A stretch of 42,295 nt of DNA from JAMOAD01 sp023621955 (GCA_035403085.1 DAONEM010000017.1:1-42295); one strand, 5' to 3'; shown: positions 32,355-41,292, counted from the stretch's first letter. Notes: generated from the sequence alone by a model not told the origin. Translations and numbers: made by a program.

Positions 32355-33641
32355 CTAAATGGTGATGGTCTCCGAGTGGAGGAGAATCCCTTCGGGGTCG
32401 AAGAGCTGAACCTCAACGCGGGAGGGGTAGAAGCCCTTCTCGTACTGAAGGGGGATGTTCATCTCCTGAGCCGTTGTCAAGGAGAGGAGCTTGCCCTTCT
32501 TGAGAGGAAGGATTGGATCGGAGGGAGAGAAGGGGATAAAGCCCTCCCGGGAGTAGAGGTACCCCGAGCCGTCCGGTCCAAGGACCTTGACGACCAAATA
32601 GGTGGCCATGGGGCTCTTGAGGCCGTTCTTGACGGTGAAGTTGAGACGGAAGAGCCCCTGCAGAGGGTCGTTCTCCCAGCGGAAATCTTCGACGCTCATC
32701 CATTTGCCCCCTTGCTTGAGGGTGCTTTTTGGAGGGGTCCACCTCTTGTTGGGAAGGGAGATCTCCCTGAGAATCTTCCACCTTCCCCCGTCCTTGACCC
32801 AGTAGAGTCGTTTGACGCCGACGAAGCGCTTCTTGTCGGATTGGTAGACCTGGTAGAAGGAGGTGACCACGTAGTCGCCGGCCTTGATGATCTGGATGTC
32901 CTCCAGGTCGACCTTGATGAAAGAGTAGAGGGAGTTGAGCCGCTCCTTGAACTTCTTGTAGGAGACGTAATCGAAGTTGTCCATCCTGAAGAGGGGATGG
33001 TAGTGGGTGATGTACTTATCGATCTGACGGCTCTCCCAACCCTTCCTCCAGCTCTCCAGGAGGTTCAGGAAAAGGTCTCTCTCCTCGATGACCTCCTTGT
33101 AGGGACGGAAACGGATCTCCTCAACCGTAATGATCGGAGTCTTGTCGAGGGTGATGTAGGAGGAGACCTTCCCCAGGTCGGCGTTCTTCATGGCCACGCA
33201 GCCTCGGGTCGAGAAAGGGGTCAAGGGCTTGAAGGGATCGTCGCTTCCGTGGAGCCAGATTCCGGAACCCCGTTTCTGCTGGAATGTGTCGACGGCGTTG
33301 GGGTAGTCCATCACGAAGGCTCTGAGACCGTAGAGGGGAGGAAGCTCGTCGTCCTCCATGGTTTTCGTGAAGAAGTAGATCCCCAGGGGCGTCTTCTCGT
33401 CCCCCTCGGACATCTTGTTTCCCCCGTTCTTCCCGGTGGTGATCGTGAAAACCATGAGGGGGTTGGGGTTGTTCCCCTGGTAGAGGTACATCTTCTGGCT
33501 CCGTTTCTCCACCAGGAAGGCGGTCTCCTTCTCTTGGCCGATCATCAGAAGGTTGTCGGGGTAGAGGTTTTCACCGCAAAGGGGGAGAAAGGAGAGAAGA
33601 AGGAGGAGAAGAAGCTCAGCTCTGACGAAGGATTGTCTCAT
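32355..33641 (-). CDS. YkuD-domain L,D-carboxypeptidase/transpeptidase with NTF2-like domain (Csd6/Pgp2-like)
   Basis: The start is ATG 33641, giving a signal peptide (AELLLLLLLSFLPLCG) and 428 residues; the longer frame from 33698 lies within rph. Residues about 40-175 are a YkuD domain with H131 in WLHGSDDP and the nucleophile C148 in STRGCVAM. Residues about 190-300 look like an NTF2/SnoaL-type domain (LLESWRKGWESRQIDKYITHYHPLF), the combination found in Helicobacter Csd6 and Campylobacter Pgp2, which remove the terminal D-alanine from tetrapeptides. A further beta-rich tail of about 125 residues is extra. It overlaps the end of rph by 26 bases. Transpeptidase activity cannot be excluded, but the domain order and the M99 neighbour favour trimming. 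Confidence 0.8.
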   Translation of the reverse strand: MRQSFVRAELLLLLLLSFLPLCGENLYPDNLLMIGQEKETAFLVEKRSQKMYLYQGNNPNPLMVFTITTGKNGGNKMSEGDEKTPLGIYFFTKTMEDDELPPLYGLRAFVMDYPNAVDTFQQKRGSGIWLHGSDDPFKPLTPFSTRGCVAMKNADLGKVSSYITLDKTPIITVEEIRFRPYKEVIEERDLFLNLLESWRKGWESRQIDKYITHYHPLFRMDNFDYVSYKKFKERLNSLYSFIKVDLEDIQIIKAGDYVVTSFYQVYQSDKKRFVGVKRLYWVKDGGRWKILREISLPNKRWTPPKSTLKQGGKWMSVEDFRWENDPLQGLFRLNFTVKNGLKSPMATYLVVKVLGPDGSGYLYSREGFIPFSPSDPILPLKKGKLLSLTTAQEMNIPLQYEKGFYPSRVEVQLFDPEGILLHSETITI

Positions 33642-34362
33642 ATCCGGCCTCGATGGCGTCCTTTTGAAGTTTGATGATCTCGGCGAGACCCTTTTCACCC
33701 ATCTGGATCAGGTCAAAGAGCTCTCTGAGGGCGAAGGCCCTGTTCTCACCGGTCCCCTGAACCTCCAGAAGCTCTCCTTTCTCGTTTTCAACGATGTTCA
33801 GGTCTACGTCGGCGTTGGAGTCTTCCTGAAAGTCCAGGTCGAGAAGTTTCTCACCCCGCACGATTCCGATGGAGACTGCGGAGACGAGGCCAAGGAGGGG
33901 GTCGGCGTTGAGATGGCCCCGGAAATGGAGCCTCTTGATGGCCAGCGTCAGCGCCACCGCGCCGGCGTTGATCGCGGAGACCCGGGTGCCTCCGTCGGCC
34001 TGGAGAACGTCGCAATCCACTAAAAGGGTCTTTTCGCCAAGCTTCTTCAGGTCGATCATCCCCCGGAGGGAACGCCCGAGAAGCCTCTGAATCTCCTGGC
34101 TGCGCCCAGAGACCTTCCCCAGTGTTCGCTCCCGGGTGTGGCGTTTCTCCGTAGAGCCTGGGAGCATATCGTACTCCGCGGCCAACCAGCCGGTTCCTTG
34201 CCCCTTCAGGAAGGGGGGAACCTTCTCCTCCACGGTGATGGTGGCGAGGACGCGGGTGTCACCGCACTCGATCAGACAGGATCCTTCCGGGTGCTTGAGA
34301 AAATAGGGGTGAAAACTGGTCTTGCGAATTTCGTCGCTCTTTCTGCCGGCGCTTCTGGACAA
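33616..34362 (-). CDS. rph: Ribonuclease PH
   Basis: A phosphate-dependent 3'-exonuclease that trims tRNA precursors. The 248-residue protein starts at TTG 34362, chosen because AAGGAGGAGCC precedes it and the next start would cut the conserved N terminus. SAGRKSDEIRKTSF is the usual opening; LPGSTEKRHTRERTLGKVSGRSQEIQRLLGR, CDVLQADGGTR and DLDFQEDSNADVDLNIV are family signatures with the phosphate-binding arginines and metal acids. The gene lies just after tRNA-Glu in the same direction, and the YkuD gene begins inside its last codons. Confidence 0.95.
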   Translation of the reverse strand: MSRSAGRKSDEIRKTSFHPYFLKHPEGSCLIECGDTRVLATITVEEKVPPFLKGQGTGWLAAEYDMLPGSTEKRHTRERTLGKVSGRSQEIQRLLGRSLRGMIDLKKLGEKTLLVDCDVLQADGGTRVSAINAGAVALTLAIKRLHFRGHLNADPLLGLVSAVSIGIVRGEKLLDLDFQEDSNADVDLNIVENEKGELLEVQGTGENRAFALRELFDLIQMGEKGLAEIIKLQKDAIEAGYETILRQS

Positions 34363-34405
34363 AGGCTCCTCCTTGTCTCCGTTTCAGAGAACAGAGTAGT
34401 GGGCT

Positions 34406-34414
34406 ATTATACCA
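34406..34414 (-). promoter_or_regulatory. Extended -10 promoter of rph
   Basis: Reads TGGTATAAT on the - strand, 43 bases before the TTG start. It is the same 9-base element as at 22141. No convincing -35 is seen. Confidence 0.55.
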
Positions 34415-34460
34415 AAGGAGGGAGTGTTTTCGGGAAAAAATCTTGGAGAAAAAGGGGATT

Positions 34461-34536
34461 TGGCAGCGCCATGGGGATTCGAACCCCAGTTTGATGGCTG
34501 AGAACCACCCGTCCTAGGCCTCTAGACGATGGCGCC
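34461..34536 (-). tRNA. tRNA-Glu, anticodon CTC
   Basis: A 76-base cloverleaf with a full 7-pair acceptor stem (closing with G1-U72), D-arm GTCTAGAGGCCTAGGAC, anticodon loop TTCTCAG (CTC, reads GAG), T-arm GGGGTTCGAATCCCC, discriminator G and an encoded CCA. GAG is very common in these genes. It has its own promoter; downstream is a T-rich run without a clear hairpin. Confidence 0.95.
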
Positions 34537-34548
34537 GCAACTGTCCAT

Positions 34549-34577
34549 AAGATAACATACTCTTGGAGGGGTATCAA
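34549..34577 (-). promoter_or_regulatory. Promoter of tRNA-Glu
   Basis: On the - strand TTGATA, 17 bases, TATCTT, ending 12 bases before the mature tRNA 5' end. Confidence 0.55.
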
Positions 34578-34630
34578 GGGGTGAAAAAGAGAAAAATGGG
34601 AGAAGAGAGTGTGACGGCTCTCGAAGGAGG

Positions 34631-34654
34631 GGGAAAGGGCGCGGGGCCTTTCCC
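34631..34654 (-). terminator. Hairpin directly after the DUF2891 gene
   Basis: GGGAAAGG and CCTTTCCC form an 8-pair stem around an 8-base GC loop immediately after the stop. There is no U-tract right behind it, though T-rich runs follow some 45 bases later. Terminator function is uncertain. Confidence 0.4.
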
Positions 34655-35800
34655 TTAAGGCTTCGAACCCCTCTCCTTGAGACTGAACGGTTCCGTCGTC
34701 AGGTAGACCGCGAAAGAGGCAAGCCAGTGCTCCCCCACGTAGCTTCCGCTTTGGATATTGGCCAGGGCGTCCTTCCTGTGGGCGGCGGCGGACTTGATGA
34801 GAAGGGGACGGACGGAGTCGTTCTTCGGAAGAACCGAAGCGATGTGGGCCATACACCAGGCCCTGCTGAGGTTCAGGCCGTCCAGGTGGACGATCTTGGG
34901 GTCATGGCGGTCGGAGACGGTGGCGGGGGAGAGGAGTCTTGGTGCTCCCTTCTTGGAGATCTCCGGGAGGAAGCGGTGAAACCAGCGGTGAAACTCTGCC
35001 GGCCCCAGAACCCGGGCCATGAGGTCCGCCTCCATGAGGGCTGGGGAGAAGAAGTCCTCCCCACCCGGCTCCCACACTGCCGGGTAGAGGGTGTCGGAGA
35101 GGTAGTACTCCTTGCTTCGTCTGACGACGAGCTCCTCCAACCCCTTATCACCGCAAGAGCGGGCGTAGTCGAAGGCGAAGGCCAGAGCGAAGGCCGTGTT
35201 GGGATGGACTCCCGTTCGGATCGGATAGGTCTGACGGGGGAGGAAACTCTTGAACCTGTCGACTATGGCGTCGGCGAGGGGTTGGAGGTTCTTCGACCAC
35301 TCCCTCCCGTCCGGATCGTCCCATCCCCGAAGCTCTTGCGCCAGCTTCAGCAACCAGGCCCACCCGTAGGTTCTCTCGAAGGATTGCCGTTCCTTCTGAG
35401 AGAGGTAGGCGACCTCCTGGGCGATGTTCTCCGCCTTCAGATTCCCTCTGAGGGCCAGCCGAATCTGGGGGGCCTCGGGGAGGGCGGGGAAGGTTCGCAG
35501 GAGCCTGACGAGCATCCAGTGGCCGTGGACGGAGGAGTGCCAATCGAAACACCCGTAGAAACTCGGGTGAAGCGCCTTCGGGCCCTTGACCTCTTCCGGC
35601 CCGTTCATCACATGGTCAAGCTTGTTCGGATACTCCCGCTCTACACAGCGGAGGGCGAGAGAGGCGAAACGGGAGCCCTCGGCTTCGGTCAGGGGGAGAA
35701 GCTCCTCGGAAGGGGCGACGGGTTGAACCCTCTCTTTCGCGATTAAGGGGGAGAGGGCGAGGGCGAAGAGGAAGAGAGCCGGGGCGAATCCGCTTTTCAT
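34655..35800 (-). CDS. Exported DUF2891-family protein
   Basis: The 381-residue product has a signal peptide (FAPALFLFALALSPLIA). The mature part matches the DUF2891 family: HPSFYGCFDWHSSVHGHWMLVRLLR near residue 80 is its hallmark, with GVHPNTAFALAFAFDYAR, WEPGGEDFFSPALMEADLM and LNLSRAWCMAHIA. The fold is probably an alpha/alpha toroid, as in many glycan-acting enzymes, but no activity is established. AAGGAGGCCCC precedes the ATG. It stands as a single unit between the terminator of the S41 gene and tRNA-Glu. Confidence 0.85.
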   Translation of the reverse strand: MKSGFAPALFLFALALSPLIAKERVQPVAPSEELLPLTEAEGSRFASLALRCVEREYPNKLDHVMNGPEEVKGPKALHPSFYGCFDWHSSVHGHWMLVRLLRTFPALPEAPQIRLALRGNLKAENIAQEVAYLSQKERQSFERTYGWAWLLKLAQELRGWDDPDGREWSKNLQPLADAIVDRFKSFLPRQTYPIRTGVHPNTAFALAFAFDYARSCGDKGLEELVVRRSKEYYLSDTLYPAVWEPGGEDFFSPALMEADLMARVLGPAEFHRWFHRFLPEISKKGAPRLLSPATVSDRHDPKIVHLDGLNLSRAWCMAHIASVLPKNDSVRPLLIKSAAAHRKDALANIQSGSYVGEHWLASFAVYLTTEPFSLKERGSKP

Positions 35801-35830
35801 GGGGCCTCCTTGGCCAAGGCTACCCCTTAA

Positions 35831-35858
35831 TGTATACCCGGTGCGGTGTGAGAAACAA
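35831..35858 (-). promoter_or_regulatory. Promoter of the DUF2891 gene
   Basis: On the - strand TTGTTT, 16 bases, TATACA, 30 bases before the ATG and just past the S41 terminator. Confidence 0.5.
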
Positions 35859-35870
35859 GGGTGAAAAGGG

Positions 35871-35908
35871 AAAAACGACCCTGGGAGACGGGTCCGCCTC
35901 CCAGGGTC
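35871..35908 (-). terminator. Rho-independent terminator of the S41 gene
   Basis: On the - strand GACCCTGGGAG, a 10-base loop and CTCCCAGGGTC form an 11-pair perfect stem, followed after one G by five U. It begins 18 bases after the S41 stop. Confidence 0.92.
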
Positions 35909-35926
35909 TGAGTGTATCTCTTTCGG

Positions 35927-38900
35927 TTACTTGATCTCTCTCTCGATCCACTTGGACCGATCTGGAGCCTTCGGAGTGGTGACGCTCTTGGGGGGATTCT
36001 TCTTTAACTCTTCGAGAAGAACCTCCACGGCCTTTTCGATACAGGGGTCCTTCCCTTGAACGATCTGCTCGGGACGATCCCAAACCTCAATGTCCGGGGC
36101 GACTCCCACCCCTTCCACGTCCCACTCCCCTTCTGTGTTGACGAAGCCGAAGGTGGGAACGTTGAAGAAGCCTCCGTCGACGAAGGCGGGGTTGCCGGAG
36201 ATGCCCACAAGGCCTCCCCAAGTGCGCGTGCCGATGATGGTTCCCAGGCCTCTCTTCCGGAAGAAGAAGGGGAAAGCGTCCCCGCCGGAGGAGGAGTAGT
36301 GGTTGATCAGCATGGCCTTCGGCCCGGTGTGGGCGACACCCGGTTCCTGGGAGAGGTTCAGGTTGCGGCGGGACCAGTAGCTGAGAACCTTCCGGCCCAC
36401 CAGGTCGATCATGACGCTGGGGATGAAGCCGCCGCCGTTGTAACGGTCGTCGATGATCAGGGCCTCCTTGTTCGCGTAGGCGTACATCCCTTTGAAGAGT
36501 TCGATGTTCCCCGGCATAGAGGTGTCAGGGACGTGGATGTACCCGATCTTACCGTTTGAGAGTTTGTCGACTATGGCCCTGCGGCTTCGGACCCAATCGA
36601 GGTAGAAGAGGCTCTGCTCGCTGGGGATGGGGGTGATTGTGGAGAGTCTGACCCCTTGGGCGGTGGGGGAGAGGTTGACTCCGATCTCGACTCTCTTCCC
36701 AGCCTTGTTCTCCAGGAAGCTGTAGGGGTTGTCCTTCAGCGTCACATCGTGGCCGCACAGGGAGATCAGGTAGTCTCCCTCGCGAACGTCGACTCCCGCC
36801 TCCTGGAGGGGGGAGCGGGTCGCTTCGGACCAGTTTTCGCCCTGGTAGATCTTCGTGATTCTGTAGCGCCCCGCCTTGGTGTCAGGGGTAAGGGCGGCTC
36901 CCAGGAGACCGTTCTGAATACGGGGGATCTCCGGGTACTCTCCGGCGTTGACGTAGGCGTGGCCGACGTTGACCTCGCCCAGCATCTCGTGGAAGAGGAA
37001 GTCCAGGTCAGCCCTATGGGCGATCCCCTCAACCAGGGGACGGTACTTGGCACGCATCTTCTCCCAGTCGAGCCCATGGATGTTGGAAACGTAAAACCAG
37101 TCACGGAAGAGCCGCCAACCATCGTCGAAGATCTGGAGCCACTCTTTCCGGGGTTCCAGACGCATCTCCATCTCGCCGGTCTTCAGGAGCCCCTCTCCAA
37201 CCTTCTGCCCCGGGGTCGCCGGGAGGATTCCCCACTTGCTTCCGGCCCGGTAGAGAATTTTCTTCTCGTCCGCCGAGAGCTCGCAGGACTGGACTCCGGC
37301 CAGGACTGTCTCGTCTTTCTTCTCGGAGAACTTGTAGAGGTGGAGCTCTCCGTTCTTTAAGTAGTAGAGTCCCTCCTGAGAGGCGATCAGACCGACGTAG
37401 TCGTCCGCGGGGAGGGGAAGGGCGACGATGCGGGCGGAGATGTTCGTAAAGTCCACCCTGACGCTGGGCTTTGCGGGAGCGGCCTTGCTTTTCCCTTTGG
37501 CTTCGACCTTAAGGGGCGTGGCGGAAGCGGCCGGAAGAGCCTCTTGGTCGACCTTCTCGGGGAAGGGGTTGGGAGCGTCCGAGGTCAACGGAAGGATGTA
37601 GATTCTGGACGCCTTGTTGAAGAGGTAATCGAACTCGTAGGAGGAGAAGGAGATGTTGAAGTCCCTCTGGGAGAGGAAGTAGATGTACTTCCCGCAGGGG
37701 GAGAAGACGGCTCCCGAGTCTTGGTAGGTTCCGTCTGTGAGGGGCTGGCTCTTCTTGCTCTCCAGGGAGTAGAGACGGAGGGCCGACTGGCCTGAGGCCC
37801 CTTCCTTGGTGTAGACGATCCAACGGCTGTCAGGGGACCAGGAGGCCTCGGTGAGATCCTGTCTGTCCCCCTTGTCGACGGTCTCCACCGCCTTGGTATG
37901 GATGTCCAGAATCTGGAGCAGACCGTTCTTGTCGTAGAAGAGAACCTTAGAGCTGTCTGGGGACCATTGGGCCGGGAAACGCCAGATTCGGCTCTTCTCG
38001 GTCAGGGCGACGACCTTTCCGGTGGAAGCGTCACGCAGGTAGATCTCATACTCGCCGCTCTTGTCGGAGTAGTAGAGAATCCACTTTCCGTCCGGAGACC
38101 AGGCCGGGTAGAGCTCCCGAACTCCCTGGGTGTCGGTGAGGTTCACCACCGGGCCGTCTTTCTCGGGGAGAGAGTAGATGTCCCCCCGGGCTTCGAAGAG
38201 GGCCCTCTTCCCTGTCGGTGAGAGGGAAGAGCTCTGGATGAACTTATCCGTTTTGACGAACCGGGGAAGGGTGTCCGGGAAGTCGCCGTGCAGGGAGATG
38301 GGAAGGGGGGCGACCTTTCCGGTTTCGGTCTCCAGGAGGTAGATCTCGCCGGCCTTCTCGAAGACGATCTTGTTCACCCTGCCCGAGGGCCAAAGGATAT
38401 CGGCGTCGGTGAAGTGGGTCACCTGCTCGACGTTCCGGCTCTTGAGGTCAAAGGTGTAGAGGTTGAGGGTGAGATCCCTGTCGGAGACGAAGTAAATCTT
38501 CTCGCCGATCCAGAGGGGTTGCTGATCTGTGCCGGGGAAGTCGGTGATCCTGTCGGAGGCGTTCTTGTCCAGATCGTAGATCCAGACGTCCTGGGCGCGG
38601 CCGCCCTTGTAACGCTTCCAGTTGCGGAAATCCCTCTCGATGGGGGTGTAGACAACCTTATGGCCGTCCGGGGAGAGGTGGCCCATGCCGGCCTCGGGAA
38701 TGGCCAAGGGCATCTCCAGGCCCCCTTCCAGGTTCACCAGGAAGTACTTTCCCATGCGCTCGCCCCAAGGGGTACGGTTCGCCCGGATCATGATCGAGCG
38801 GCTGTCGGGCGTCCAGTCCAGGACGACGTTGTCAAACCCGCCACGGGTCGGCATCTCGCCGACATCGTTGTAGAAGGTGAGCTGTTTGGGTGTCCCTCCC

Positions 38901-39184
38901 TCGGAAGGGATCACGTAGATTTGCCGGTTTCCGGAGTACTCCCCGGAGAAGGCGATCCACTTGCCGTCGGGAGAGATCTTGGGAAAGAGTTCCCGACCCA
39001 CGTGGGATGTGAGACGTCGCGCCTCTCCTCCGGAGAGGGGGACCGTCCAGATGTCGCCGGCGTAGACGAAGGCGACCAGGTTGCCCGAGACGTCGGGGTA
39101 GTGAAAGAGCCGACCCTGAGCGCCCAGAGAGGGCAGGGCAAAGATAAGAAGGAACAGGACCGAAAGGCCGATGATTCTCTTCAT
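35927..39184 (-). CDS. Periplasmic tricorn-type protease (S41)
   Basis: The 1085-residue product has a signal peptide (residues 1-22, IGLSVLFLLIFALPSLGAQG). Residues about 30-640 are beta-propeller repeats of the PD40 kind (FPKISPDGKWIAFSG, YPAWSPDGKWILYYSDKSG, EASWSPDSRWIVYTKEG). A Lys/Pro/Ala-rich stretch (KAAPAKPSV) lies near 560. Then come the C1 region with the putative catalytic histidine in VNVGHAYV, a PDZ domain (about 760-860), and the S41 domain with DRYNGGG and the nucleophile serine in YSSSGGDAF (964-966), followed by GTRTWGG and WDVEGVGVAPDIEV. It degrades peptides, probably oligopeptides, outside the cytoplasm. In Thermoplasma the related enzyme is cytosolic; the signal peptide here marks an exported form. 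AAGGAGGC precedes the ATG. Confidence 0.92.
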   Translation of the reverse strand: MKRIIGLSVLFLLIFALPSLGAQGRLFHYPDVSGNLVAFVYAGDIWTVPLSGGEARRLTSHVGRELFPKISPDGKWIAFSGEYSGNRQIYVIPSEGGTPKQLTFYNDVGEMPTRGGFDNVVLDWTPDSRSIMIRANRTPWGERMGKYFLVNLEGGLEMPLAIPEAGMGHLSPDGHKVVYTPIERDFRNWKRYKGGRAQDVWIYDLDKNASDRITDFPGTDQQPLWIGEKIYFVSDRDLTLNLYTFDLKSRNVEQVTHFTDADILWPSGRVNKIVFEKAGEIYLLETETGKVAPLPISLHGDFPDTLPRFVKTDKFIQSSSLSPTGKRALFEARGDIYSLPEKDGPVVNLTDTQGVRELYPAWSPDGKWILYYSDKSGEYEIYLRDASTGKVVALTEKSRIWRFPAQWSPDSSKVLFYDKNGLLQILDIHTKAVETVDKGDRQDLTEASWSPDSRWIVYTKEGASGQSALRLYSLESKKSQPLTDGTYQDSGAVFSPCGKYIYFLSQRDFNISFSSYEFDYLFNKASRIYILPLTSDAPNPFPEKVDQEALPAASATPLKVEAKGKSKAAPAKPSVRVDFTNISARIVALPLPADDYVGLIASQEGLYYLKNGELHLYKFSEKKDETVLAGVQSCELSADEKKILYRAGSKWGILPATPGQKVGEGLLKTGEMEMRLEPRKEWLQIFDDGWRLFRDWFYVSNIHGLDWEKMRAKYRPLVEGIAHRADLDFLFHEMLGEVNVGHAYVNAGEYPEIPRIQNGLLGAALTPDTKAGRYRITKIYQGENWSEATRSPLQEAGVDVREGDYLISLCGHDVTLKDNPYSFLENKAGKRVEIGVNLSPTAQGVRLSTITPIPSEQSLFYLDWVRSRRAIVDKLSNGKIGYIHVPDTSMPGNIELFKGMYAYANKEALIIDDRYNGGGFIPSVMIDLVGRKVLSYWSRRNLNLSQEPGVAHTGPKAMLINHYSSSGGDAFPFFFRKRGLGTIIGTRTWGGLVGISGNPAFVDGGFFNVPTFGFVNTEGEWDVEGVGVAPDIEVWDRPEQIVQGKDPCIEKAVEVLLEELKKNPPKSVTTPKAPDRSKWIEREIK

Positions 39185-39245
39185 GAAGCCTCCTTGAGGT
39201 TGTTGGGGTGTTGCAGATAAGGAATACGGGGGGGCAAGGAAAAGG

Positions 39246-39479
39246 TTAGCCCCTCTGGGGGTGAAAGAAACGGTGCTCCTGGGAGAGCTCTCTGATCAGG
39301 TCTTGAACCTTCCACTCCAGGGAGGTCTCCGTGGTGGTGGCCAGAATCGTCTCCTTCGGGAGACGGGGGGACCCCTTCAGAAGGGTCACAAGCTCTGACA
39401 ACTCTTCTGGGGAAAACCCGTGAAAGAGAATCACCCTCTCCCCGTCGGGGAGGGTCGAGTCCGAGCGGTTCTGATCCAT
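39246..39479 (-). CDS. DUF3783 family protein
   Basis: A 77-residue protein matching the small DUF3783 family: ILFHGFSPEELSELVTLLK near residue 17 and ILATTTETSLEWKVQDLIRELSQEH at the end. Members occur in anaerobic Firmicutes and related bacteria without known role. It starts 16 bases after the lepA stop, behind AGGAGAGAGAA, so it is part of that transcript. Confidence 0.75.
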   Translation of the reverse strand: MDQNRSDSTLPDGERVILFHGFSPEELSELVTLLKGSPRLPKETILATTTETSLEWKVQDLIRELSQEHRFFHPQRG

Positions 39480-39495
39480 TTCTCTCTCCTGGGAA

Positions 39496-41292
39496 TCAAT
39501 CGGATTTGAGGATCGAGAGGAAGGCCTCCTGGGGGATTTCGACGCGGCCGATGGTCTTCATCCGCTTCTTCCCCTCTTTTTGCTTCTCCAGGAGCTTCCG
39601 CTTTCTCGAGATGTCGCCGCCGTAACACTTGGCCAAGACATCCTTTCTGAGGGGGTTGACGGTCTCACGGGCGATGATCTTTCCCCCGATCTTCGCCTGA
39701 AGGGCGACTTCGAAGAGTTGGCGGGGAATGTTCTTCTTGAATCTCAAGAGGATATCCCGGGCCTTCCGGTAAGCGCTATCCCTGTTGACGATGATGGTCA
39801 GGGCGTCCACGGGATCGCCGTTGATGAGAATCTCCAGCTTCTCCAAGGGGGATTCCCGAAACCCGAGGAACTCGTAGTCGAAGGAGGCGTAGCCGCTGGT
39901 GAGAAGCTTGATCGCGTCGTAGAAATCGACGATCATCTCCGAGAAGGGGATCTCGTAGTCCAGGATCACCCTCTGCTCCGAGAGGTAATGGAGCCCTTTG
40001 TACTGGGCCCTCTTGGGCTCGAGGTGCTTCATGATCGTTCCCACATGCTTCTGGGGGCAGAAGATGGAAACTTTCATGAAGGGCTCTTCCAGGAGGGTGT
40101 ACTCGTTCTTCTCGGGAAGCTTGGCGGGGGAGTCGATCTCGATCTTCCGGCCGTCGGTGAGTTGAACGCTGTACTTGACCGAAGGGGCGGTGGTGATGAT
40201 GTTCAGGTTGAACTCCCTCTCCAGACGCTCTTGAACGATCTCCCGGTGAAGAAGTCCGAGGAACCCGCACCTGTAGCCGAAGCCTAAGGCGGGAGAGTTC
40301 TCGGTCTCGAACTCGAAGGAGGAGTCGTTGAGCTGAAGCTTTTCCAGGGCCGTGGAGAGCTCTTCGTGGGTTGTCGTTCCCGTGGGGTAGAGTCCCGCGA
40401 AGACCATGGGCTTGAGGCGCTGAAAGCCGGGGAGGGGTTCCAGATCCGGACGGTTGGCCAAGACGATGGTGTCCCCGACGGTCACATCGGAGATCTTCTT
40501 GATCTCCGCGATCAGGTAGCCGGTCTCGCCGGCCTGGAGCATGGGGACGCTCACCTCTTTGGGCGTGAAGTACCCGACCTCCTCGACGTCGTAGGCGGCG
40601 TTGGAGAAGACCAGCCGAACCTTGTCCTTCACCTTGAGGGTCCCTTCCACAACCTTCACCAGGAGGACGACGCCCCGGTAGGAGTTGTACCAGGAGTCGA
40701 AGACGAGCGCCCGAAGAGGTTTTTCAGGGTCTCCCGTGGGAGGGGGGATCTTCTCGACGATGGCCTCCAGGACATCGTCGACTCCGATCCCGGTCTTGGC
40801 CGAGACGAGGAGGGCCTCGTCGGCGTGGAGTCCCACGGCGTTCTCGATCTGCTCCTTGGTCTTCTCGACCTCCGAGCTGGGCAGATCGATCTTGTTGATC
40901 ACCGGGAGGAGAACCAAATCGTTGTCGATGGCCAGATAGGCGTTGGCCACGGTTTGAGCCTCCACGCCCTGGGTGGCGTCGACAACGAGCAGAGCCCCTT
41001 CGCATGCGGCCAAGGAGCGGGAGACCTCGTAGGAGAAGTCGACGTGGCCTGGGGTGTCGATGAGGTTGAGGGCGTACTCCTTCCCGTCTCTGGCCTTGTG
41101 GAGGAGTCGGACGTAGTGGGCCTTGATGGTGATGCCCCGTTCCTTTTCCAGGTCCATGCTGTCGAGCATCTGCTCGCTCATGTCCCGCTCGGCGACGGCG
41201 CCGGTCTTCTGGAGAAGGCGGTCCGAGAGGGTCGTCTTCCCGTGGTCTATATGGGCGATGATCGAAAAGTTTCTGATTAGGCTCTTATCCAT
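39496..41292 (-). CDS. lepA: Elongation factor 4 (ribosomal back-translocase)
   Basis: The 598-residue GTPase is standard length for LepA. The G-domain has AHIDHGKTTLSDRLL (G1), ERGITIKAH (G2), DTPGHVDFSYEV (G3), INKIDLP (G4) and SAKTG (G5). LGFGYRCGFLGLLHREIVQERLEREF is domain III, and YGGDISRKRKLLEKQKEGKKRMK is the LepA-only C-terminal domain that reaches into the peptidyl-transferase centre. It acts on stalled or wrongly translocated ribosomes. The ATG overlaps the end of the ROK gene by 8 bases and has no ribosome site of its own, so translation is likely coupled. Confidence 0.97.
   Translation of the reverse strand: MDKSLIRNFSIIAHIDHGKTTLSDRLLQKTGAVAERDMSEQMLDSMDLEKERGITIKAHYVRLLHKARDGKEYALNLIDTPGHVDFSYEVSRSLAACEGALLVVDATQGVEAQTVANAYLAIDNDLVLLPVINKIDLPSSEVEKTKEQIENAVGLHADEALLVSAKTGIGVDDVLEAIVEKIPPPTGDPEKPLRALVFDSWYNSYRGVVLLVKVVEGTLKVKDKVRLVFSNAAYDVEEVGYFTPKEVSVPMLQAGETGYLIAEIKKISDVTVGDTIVLANRPDLEPLPGFQRLKPMVFAGLYPTGTTTHEELSTALEKLQLNDSSFEFETENSPALGFGYRCGFLGLLHREIVQERLEREFNLNIITTAPSVKYSVQLTDGRKIEIDSPAKLPEKNEYTLLEEPFMKVSIFCPQKHVGTIMKHLEPKRAQYKGLHYLSEQRVILDYEIPFSEMIVDFYDAIKLLTSGYASFDYEFLGFRESPLEKLEILINGDPVDALTIIVNRDSAYRKARDILLRFKKNIPRQLFEVALQAKIGGKIIARETVNPLRKDVLAKCYGGDISRKRKLLEKQKEGKKRMKTIGRVEIPQEAFLSILKSD

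Noticed and set aside
32376..33674. A 432-codon + strand frame opposite the YkuD gene
   Set aside because: The - strand gene has catalytic His and Cys motifs and a signal peptide; the + frame has neither motifs nor a start signal.
36656..39220. Several + strand frames opposite the tricorn protease gene
   Set aside because: They mirror the propeller repeats and have no independent support.
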